Origin: Lachnospiraceae bacterium UBA3332
Lineage (GTDB): Bacteria > Bacillota > Clostridia > Lachnospirales > Lachnospiraceae
Assembly (NCBI GenBank): GCA_002361095.1
Contig: DERU01000156.1
Coordinates: 1 to 19,518 of the forward strand
Length of the DNA stretch: 19,518 bases
Direction: 5' to 3'
Every line of letters begins with the position of its first letter. Within the stretch, counting starts at the first letter, position 1. The notes under the pieces are model-generated. The model was not told the DNA's origin. It saw only the letters and a list, made by a program, of their open reading frames with translations, and made no database searches. A program made the position numbers and the translations under genes. Below, in pieces: positions 14,650-19,518 of this stretch.

Positions 14650-16145
14650 GAAAAAAGGGGTTGTGGAGGCTGTCGCTTTTCCTGATCGGCGTAGGATGGT
14701 GGCTGGCCGGCTTTTTGACCGTAGGGCAGACTGCGTGGGCGGCTGCCCCCAACCCTGCGGAGGTTACGGACAACCAGACAGGGAAGGAAACAAGCGGGAA
14801 TGGGGAAGAAGCGGCTTTGCCTGACGCAGCGCAAGGGGAGAAGGCAAATGATGTGGCCGGGGGGGACACTGCCGGTACGGGGAACACGCAGGAAGGCGGA
14901 AACGCGGCGGAAAATGCTGTTCCCGGGGCAGGACAGGATGAAAAGAAACAGACCGGTACCCAAAAGGACGAAGGTACAGATAAGGTAAAAGATCCGGTAA
15001 AGTCTGCGGATGACAGTGTAAAGAACGATAGCCAGGAAAAGGACACTGAAACGGAAGAAATAAAACAAGGGCAGGAAGCGTGGGAGCGGTATTTGCAAGA
15101 AGAGGGGTACGTGAATGCACAAATACTGCAGGAAGAATTGGCAGAGGTTACGGATATTTTAGAAGAAAAACTGGCCGCGCAGGACCGGACGGGCCAGATA
15201 GAAAAGCTGGAAAAGCAACAAAGCGGAGCGGAACAGGAATTAAAAAAACAAGTGGGAGAATTGGAAAAGCGGCAGGGATCCATGAAATATGCAGCTATTA
15301 TGTCGGTGATAGCGGTACTTTTAGGGGTAACGGCAACCATATATGCGCAGCTGTCCTGGGCGGTATTGCGTAAAAGTCTGCGGAAAGGGGATACGGCGGG
15401 GCGTGAAGATACAGAACCGCAAGACGCAGAAGCGGCGCAGCCTTTGGAAAAAGGAAATGCCCATGTGCAGCAGCCGGTAGGACGGGAAGAAGTACAAAGG
15501 ATGGTACAAGAGGAAGCGAAGCGGTTGTTTCAACACCAACAGAAGCAGATGGTTCCGATCTTATGTGAAGATACCGAGATGCGTGCATTTATACAAGATT
15601 GCATAAAAAAAGAGTGGGAACAGATGGGAGGGCGCAGACAAACGGAAGAACGCAGGCAGACGGAACCGAAAGTAGAAACGTTCCGGTTCCCGGTTGTAGG
15701 GGACAAACCGGTTCCCAAAGCCATTCCTCATGTAAGAACCGGCATGGAATCGAAACAAGAAGCGCCAACTGCCGCCGCCCCTAAACGGCAGGCTATAAAG
15801 TATATTGTGGCGGGAAAAGATCTGACGGGAAACAACGAACTGCGCATGGAAGAGAAACCCGGCCAACTGGTTATTACATTATTTAGCGACAATACCGTAC
15901 AAATGCAGGAAGAAGCAAACAGGGGAAAAGCGATTCAGGGTATGAACTTCTTTAATCTGGGGCTATTTGACTTATTTGAGGTTGTGGCGGACGGCAGTAT
16001 TTGTATTGTTCCGGCTGACATTGATGCAAACCGGTATTATGAGTTTGAGGAAACCGTTTTGCCGGCCGAAGTCGAAACGGACGGCAGAAAGGTACGGGTT
16101 TTGAAAAAGGGAAAGGTAAAATTTGCCGGTGTTGCGATTAGCTGA
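14646..16145 (+). CDS. Signal-peptide, coiled-coil, single-pass membrane protein
   Basis: The 499-residue product starts at GTG within the GTGA overlap with the upstream stop; GGAGG (14631-14635) supports it. Residues 1-33 are a signal peptide ending AWA-AAP. Residues 34-135 are low-complexity, rich in Gly, Glu, Lys, Asp and Thr, and probably disordered outside the cell. Residues 140-210 form a likely coiled coil. A hydrophobic helix at 214-236 crosses the membrane and is followed by basic LRKSLRKG. The cytoplasmic part has a second helical/linker region (245-380, including a 281-300 helix). A compact C-terminal domain (about 383-499) has alternating hydrophobic strands, for example GQLVITLFSDNTVQM and RKVRVLKKGKVKFAG. 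No family is recognised. The topology would let it transmit a signal from the external stalk to cytoplasmic partners. Confidence 0.8.
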   Translation: MRKKGLWRLSLFLIGVGWWLAGFLTVGQTAWAAAPNPAEVTDNQTGKETSGNGEEAALPDAAQGEKANDVAGGDTAGTGNTQEGGNAAENAVPGAGQDEKKQTGTQKDEGTDKVKDPVKSADDSVKNDSQEKDTETEEIKQGQEAWERYLQEEGYVNAQILQEELAEVTDILEEKLAAQDRTGQIEKLEKQQSGAEQELKKQVGELEKRQGSMKYAAIMSVIAVLLGVTATIYAQLSWAVLRKSLRKGDTAGREDTEPQDAEAAQPLEKGNAHVQQPVGREEVQRMVQEEAKRLFQHQQKQMVPILCEDTEMRAFIQDCIKKEWEQMGGRRQTEERRQTEPKVETFRFPVVGDKPVPKAIPHVRTGMESKQEAPTAAAPKRQAIKYIVAGKDLTGNNELRMEEKPGQLVITLFSDNTVQMQEEANRGKAIQGMNFFNLGLFDLFEVVADGSICIVPADIDANRYYEFEETVLPAEVETDGRKVRVLKKGKVKFAGVAIS

Positions 16146-16176
16146 CGATCCTTTTGTTTGCAGGAGGATAGGATCG
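16146..16176 (+). promoter_or_regulatory. Inverted repeat in the gap before the lectin-like gene
   Basis: CGATCCT (16146-16152) and AGGATCG (16170-16176) are perfect 7-bp inverted repeats around a 17-nt loop, immediately after the preceding stop codon. The loop contains an unused GGAGG. This 87-nt gap is the longest in the operon; the repeat may stabilise or separate the messages. There is no T run and no clear promoter in the gap, so termination here is unlikely. Confidence 0.3.
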
Positions 16177-16232
16177 CTGCCGCCGGAAGGAATCGGAAAT
16201 CAATTTATTCGTAGAAAGGGGAGGGGGCAGAA

Positions 16233-17123
16233 ATGGGGAAAAAAATACGTGTGTGTTCCAATTGCGGACATGTGGTAAATACATATACTTATTTTTGCCC
16301 CCTCTGCGGGGCAGAGACCGAGGAGAAAGATGAAGGGGCCGGAAATTTACAGAGGGAAAAGGCGGCGGTTCCCACGCAGGGAGAGGAACCCCCAAAAGAA
16401 AGAAAGGTTGTGGATGCCCAGGAAGAAAGCCGTCCCCAAAGAAACAATGTGACCCGTCTGTTGGCATTGGCGTTGCTGGGAGTGGTTTTGCTGGCATTTG
16501 CAGCGCCTTTGTTTTCCGTATTTTTTGGCGGTAAAGTGCCGGTATCAGTAAGCAGGGAGGAATCACAGCCGGATATGGAAGACAAAATTGTACAAACGCA
16601 AGCGACGGAAAGTATGGAGGAAGAACCGGAAACCGAAAGCGATACGAGGATAGCAGAGGATAACCGGTATGAACTTATCGTGGAAGATATCACTTGGGAC
16701 GGCGCGTTTGACGCGTGCATGGAAAAGGGGGGACATTTGGTTCGGATTGATTCCCCGGAAGAATATTCGGAAATTATCCGCTTGATTGAAGAGCAGGAAA
16801 AAACAGACATCAAATTTTGGATTGCGGTGGCAAGGAAGGATTTGGATTGGACGTATTATTGGATACATGAAAACTGGATTTTTGGGGAAGAAGTGGAAAG
16901 TGCCGGGGTGGATGACGGGGGCTATTGGATGAAAGGACAGCCAAGCTTTTCCAATGAATCCGACGGAACGTGGGAAAGCCGCGTACATATGTTTTATGAC
17001 AGGGAAAGCGGGCAATGGGTGTGGGACGATGTGCCAAGTGACATTTTATATATTATAAAGCATTATGCCGGTTCAATTGGGTATATCTGTGAATATGAGG
17101 AAAATCATATAGCGGCTCCGTAG
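16233..17123 (+). CDS. Zinc-ribbon, transmembrane, C-type-lectin-like protein
   Basis: The 296-residue product starts at ATG 16233 behind GGGGAGGGGG. It opens with a zinc ribbon, CSNCG...CPLCG (C8, C11, C22, C25), followed by a charged linker (28-72). A transmembrane helix spans about 75-97 (LLALALLGVVLLAFAAPLF), and a second acidic linker runs to ~143. The C-terminal 145-290 matches a C-type lectin-like fold: W155 and F159 before C162, GGHLVRIDSPEE (166-177), WIAVAR (196-201), QWVWDDVP (261-268) and GYICEYE (283-289). C162 and C286 are placed for the conserved outer disulfide. The zinc ribbon would lie in the cytoplasm and the lectin-like domain outside. Such folds bind sugars or proteins. 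The calcium-site EPN/QPD motif of sugar-binding lectins is absent, so ligand type is open. It is the last gene of the operon and likely a surface receptor. Confidence 0.85.
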   Translation: MGKKIRVCSNCGHVVNTYTYFCPLCGAETEEKDEGAGNLQREKAAVPTQGEEPPKERKVVDAQEESRPQRNNVTRLLALALLGVVLLAFAAPLFSVFFGGKVPVSVSREESQPDMEDKIVQTQATESMEEEPETESDTRIAEDNRYELIVEDITWDGAFDACMEKGGHLVRIDSPEEYSEIIRLIEEQEKTDIKFWIAVARKDLDWTYYWIHENWIFGEEVESAGVDDGGYWMKGQPSFSNESDGTWESRVHMFYDRESGQWVWDDVPSDILYIIKHYAGSIGYICEYEENHIAAP

Positions 17124-17144
17124 GGGAAAACCCCTGCGGGGCCG
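17113..17144. terminator. Hairpin terminator between convergent genes
   Basis: CGGCTCCG (17113-17120) pairs with CGGGGCCG (17137-17144) with one G-U pair, and the inner GGGG (17123-17126) pairs with CCCC (17131-17134) around AAAA. The stem starts inside the last codons and stop of the lectin-like gene and ends 5 nt before the stop of the convergent TPR gene. The following sequence on either strand is only weakly T-rich, so efficiency as an intrinsic terminator is uncertain. Position and stability favour a shared terminator. Confidence 0.65.
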
Positions 17145-17149
17145 TCATA

Positions 17150-19518
17150 CTATCTAAAGTGTTTCTCCGACTTGGAAATATGTTCCACATTTGTCAGCGA
17201 ATGCAGCCACGCCACCAGCTTGTCGGTCTCGTCCGGCGTAATCTTACTTCCCAGCATAATGTCCTTGACCTGGATATCTTTATCCACTTCGATATACAGG
17301 CGGGGAATTTCAAAATTTTCGTCGAGCTGTGCTTCGGACGCAAAACAGATCAGGCGCAGTTCGGATTCCTGTTCATATTCGGAGGATTTAAACAGAAAAC
17401 GAACTTCGTTTAATGCGTCCGAGACAAAGCTGCGGATGACATTGGCGCTGGACAGGGCGGAAAGGTGTGTAAGCTGCTTTTCCAGTACTTCCAGACTTTT
17501 CCATATGGCGGCCAGATTGTCCTGTAGTTCTCTCTCCCTTGTGGACGGCTGAACGGCGGCGGTATTTTCCGGAGAGGTAAAATACAAAGGGGAATCTGCT
17601 TTTCCGGCATCCGACAGGCGCTGCTCCAATGCCTGCATGTTGATATAATGAACTTCATACAAAGGGTAGTTATCGTTGGCAGTGGAATGAAATTCCAGCG
17701 GTTCATGGGACCGGCTGTGGATATCGAAATAATCGTCGGCGAAGGTGATGCTGCATCCCTTGGCGCCGTCGGCGTAGGCCACCCACATAAACAGATCGTC
17801 CTTTTTTTTCGTAAAGCTGGTGATATAAATGTTGCTGTTTACGGGAGAGAGATTCCGTTCCGTATTGTTTAAATGCGGAAAATATTTGGGAAGAATTTCT
17901 GTCTGGCCCTGCGCGGCATGGGCTTGCAGCATGCGCAAGAAGCAACTCCCTTCATGGGGATCGTTCATATAGACACTGTTCCACAGACGCAGCCGGGGAG
18001 TTTTGCCCGCGCCGCCGTCCGGCTGTCCGCCGGGGCAGGGGGAAGGGGAAAGGAGGATTTTCAGGGTGCGGATGGTCGTATAATGAGCCGGAATACTGAT
18101 GTCGGCCTGTGCGGAACTGCGGGGGTAGCGGCAGGCTTCCTTAATTTGCATGACGTGTCCATAGATGAGGAACAAAACCGCAAGAATCCAGCCCCTCTCA
18201 TCCGCTTTGAGGCATAAAAAGTCCTGCAGCTTCATAAAGCGGGAAAAAGCGTTGTAGCCTTTTTCCCGTTCGCGCAGCAGAATTCCCGAAAATGCGATGA
18301 AAAGGGGTTGCCGTTTCGGATCGTCAGGGGCGTAACCGGCAGGGTTTAAAAACCTTGCCAGGGCAATGCATGCCTTTTGGGAGTACGTTAAATTCCGGTA
18401 ATAGAGCAGCCGGTTTTGCAGATAGTCGCCGCTTTGGCTGACCTGTTTTTGCAGTTCGGCGTTAGGGGATAGGCGGGCATCTCGGCCAAGCTGCCAATAG
18501 GCGGCATGGGCGATGGTGAGGTTGGAGCGGATGTGAAAGGTAAAATCGCTTTTTTCGTCCGCCAGCTGTTCTTCCCGGTTCTCCTGTCCTGCCAGGTTCT
18601 GCTTTGCCGCATATGCGCGGTCCTGTTGGGCGGCCTGCCGGAGGGAAAGGATGGTTTCCCGGTATTCGTTCGCCGCAGACAGGAGATCCCCGCATTTTTC
18701 GGCTTCGATTCCCTTTTGCATATGGTACTGGGCAAGAAAGCCCCTGGCTTCTTTGTTATCCGATTCGTTTTCCAAAATTTTATCAAACTGCTCTTTTGCC
18801 TTTTCGATTTCGTCGGTGTAGAGATAGCATTCCCCCAGATTGTTATACACCTTCATCCGCTCAAATTTATTGAGTTTGCGGAAGTTTGAGTCGGCATTGG
18901 GAGCAAGGAACTCTTCATAAATTTTTTTGGCCTTGGCGTATTGGTTCAGCTTCATCAGACACCAGCCGAGGTCGATTTGGGCCAACAGATCGTTGGGGCA
19001 GACTTTCAGGATTTCCTGCAGTCTGGAATACGCCTGTTGAAACTTCTCCTGGGCCAGCAGGCATTTGGCGATGTTATAGGAAGCTTTGAGCCCCACCGTT
19101 CCCTGTTCGATGTAGGGATATTGCTCGTAGATGGATTCAAAAGTGGAGATGGCGGCTTTATATTCGCCCTGTAAGTGCTGATAGCGTCCGTATAGCATAT
19201 TCATATCCCGGTCTTTTCCCCGGTTTTCAAGAAGGGATCGGATCCGTTCTGCTTTTTCCGTTTCTTTTTCGGGATCTATTTTTTTCAAAGGGCTTTTCCA
19301 GTAACTGGCTTCCAGTTCTTTCAGGAGACATTTGCAGTAATTGAGTTTGGCGAAACGGACGCCGTTTTTCATCAGGGGTTCGAAGATTGTTTCAGCCTGT
19401 ATATACCGCTCTTTTTTCCGCCGGCATACCCCTTGGTTGTTCCGGGCGTCTATGTTCAGGGGGTCATGCCGTAAAATAATCGCGCAGATCCGCTCGGCTT
19501 TTTCGTAATCCCTCTTTT
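17150..19518 (-). CDS. TPR-repeat protein with C-terminal DUF2971 domain, 5' end outside the window
   Basis: The frame reads leftward to TAG at 17150-17152. An ATG at 19372 gives 740 residues, but the frame stays open for 48 more codons to the window edge, and those codons read as another TPR (DYEKAERICAIILRHDP). The true start is therefore beyond 19518. Using the 19372 ATG as residue 1: helical TPR-like repeats run to about 245, for example YQHLQGEYKAAISTFESIYE and YNNLGECYLYTDEIEKAKEQ. A helical bridge (280-420) follows. DUF2971 features then appear: HYTTIRTLKIL (430-440), LWNSVYMNDPHEG (463-475), SFTKKKDDLFMWVAYA (519-534), a late Y-E-x-E-S-E-L-R-L-I motif and DIMLGSKI. DUF2971 proteins are often found in accessory or defence-type loci; their biochemical activity is not established to my knowledge. 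The protein is probably cytoplasmic. It converges on the operon, so it is a separate transcription unit. Confidence 0.8.
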   Translation of the reverse strand, partial: KRDYEKAERICAIILRHDPLNIDARNNQGVCRRKKERYIQAETIFEPLMKNGVRFAKLNYCKCLLKELEASYWKSPLKKIDPEKETEKAERIRSLLENRGKDRDMNMLYGRYQHLQGEYKAAISTFESIYEQYPYIEQGTVGLKASYNIAKCLLAQEKFQQAYSRLQEILKVCPNDLLAQIDLGWCLMKLNQYAKAKKIYEEFLAPNADSNFRKLNKFERMKVYNNLGECYLYTDEIEKAKEQFDKILENESDNKEARGFLAQYHMQKGIEAEKCGDLLSAANEYRETILSLRQAAQQDRAYAAKQNLAGQENREEQLADEKSDFTFHIRSNLTIAHAAYWQLGRDARLSPNAELQKQVSQSGDYLQNRLLYYRNLTYSQKACIALARFLNPAGYAPDDPKRQPLFIAFSGILLREREKGYNAFSRFMKLQDFLCLKADERGWILAVLFLIYGHVMQIKEACRYPRSSAQADISIPAHYTTIRTLKILLSPSPCPGGQPDGGAGKTPRLRLWNSVYMNDPHEGSCFLRMLQAHAAQGQTEILPKYFPHLNNTERNLSPVNSNIYITSFTKKKDDLFMWVAYADGAKGCSITFADDYFDIHSRSHEPLEFHSTANDNYPLYEVHYINMQALEQRLSDAGKADSPLYFTSPENTAAVQPSTRERELQDNLAAIWKSLEVLEKQLTHLSALSSANVIRSFVSDALNEVRFLFKSSEYEQESELRLICFASEAQLDENFEIPRLYIEVDKDIQVKDIMLGSKITPDETDKLVAWLHSLTNVEHISKSEKHFR

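Noticed and set aside
16153..16169. GGAGG in the gap before the lectin-like gene, considered as the start of a small gene
   Set aside because: No start codon lies at a suitable distance and no open frame of useful length follows.

Overview
The window looks like chromosomal DNA of a low- to mid-GC Gram-positive anaerobe, most likely class Clostridia and perhaps Lachnospiraceae. This is an inference from the very purine-rich GGAGG-type ribosome binding sites, the use of TTG and GTG starts, the lipoprotein and signal-peptide style, and a partial leftmost gene whose tail resembles Clostridia Rpn-family proteins. I see no rRNA, tRNA, CRISPR array or intact insertion sequence.

Left edge (1-1.5 kb): the last codons of a rightward gene and a strong hairpin terminator, then a clearly AT-rich leftward gene for a P-loop (ORC/CDC6-like) ATPase with a C-terminal zinc ribbon. 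One in-frame TAG interrupts it at 910-912. The frame is open on both sides of that codon, so this is one gene split by one nonsense codon. About 0.5 kb of non-coding DNA follows. It holds the leftward promoter and at least one rightward promoter, whose -10 element is overlapped by a 22-bp palindrome (a candidate operator).

Centre (2.0-17.1 kb): nine rightward genes, mostly 2-25 nt apart or overlapping by 4 nt, read as one operon. In order: (1) a small membrane-anchored protein; (2) a zinc-binding P-loop GTPase of the DO-GTPase2/TRAFAC type; (3) a tail-anchored GAP1-like GTPase-associated protein; (4) a vWA-like lipoprotein; (5) a four-helix membrane protein; (6) a tubulin/FtsZ-like GTPase; (7) a very large Hsp70/actin-fold ATPase with a novel N-terminal half; (8) a signal-peptide, coiled-coil, single-pass membrane protein; (9) a zinc-ribbon, transmembrane, C-type-lectin-like protein. 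Three different nucleotide-dependent machines sit beside five or six membrane or surface components, with no metabolic enzyme, nuclease or transporter. I infer a membrane-spanning assembly with extracytoplasmic sensors (vWA lipoprotein, lectin-like protein) coupled to cytoplasmic NTP-driven polymers or switches. Its components match families I recall from bioinformatic surveys of NTPase-centred bacterial conflict systems, but I know of no experimentally defined function for this exact combination. It is the best candidate here for an undescribed system.

Right edge (17.15-19.5 kb): a convergent gene for a TPR-repeat protein with a C-terminal DUF2971 domain. Its frame stays open to the window end, so its start lies outside. 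A GC-rich hairpin separates it from the operon.
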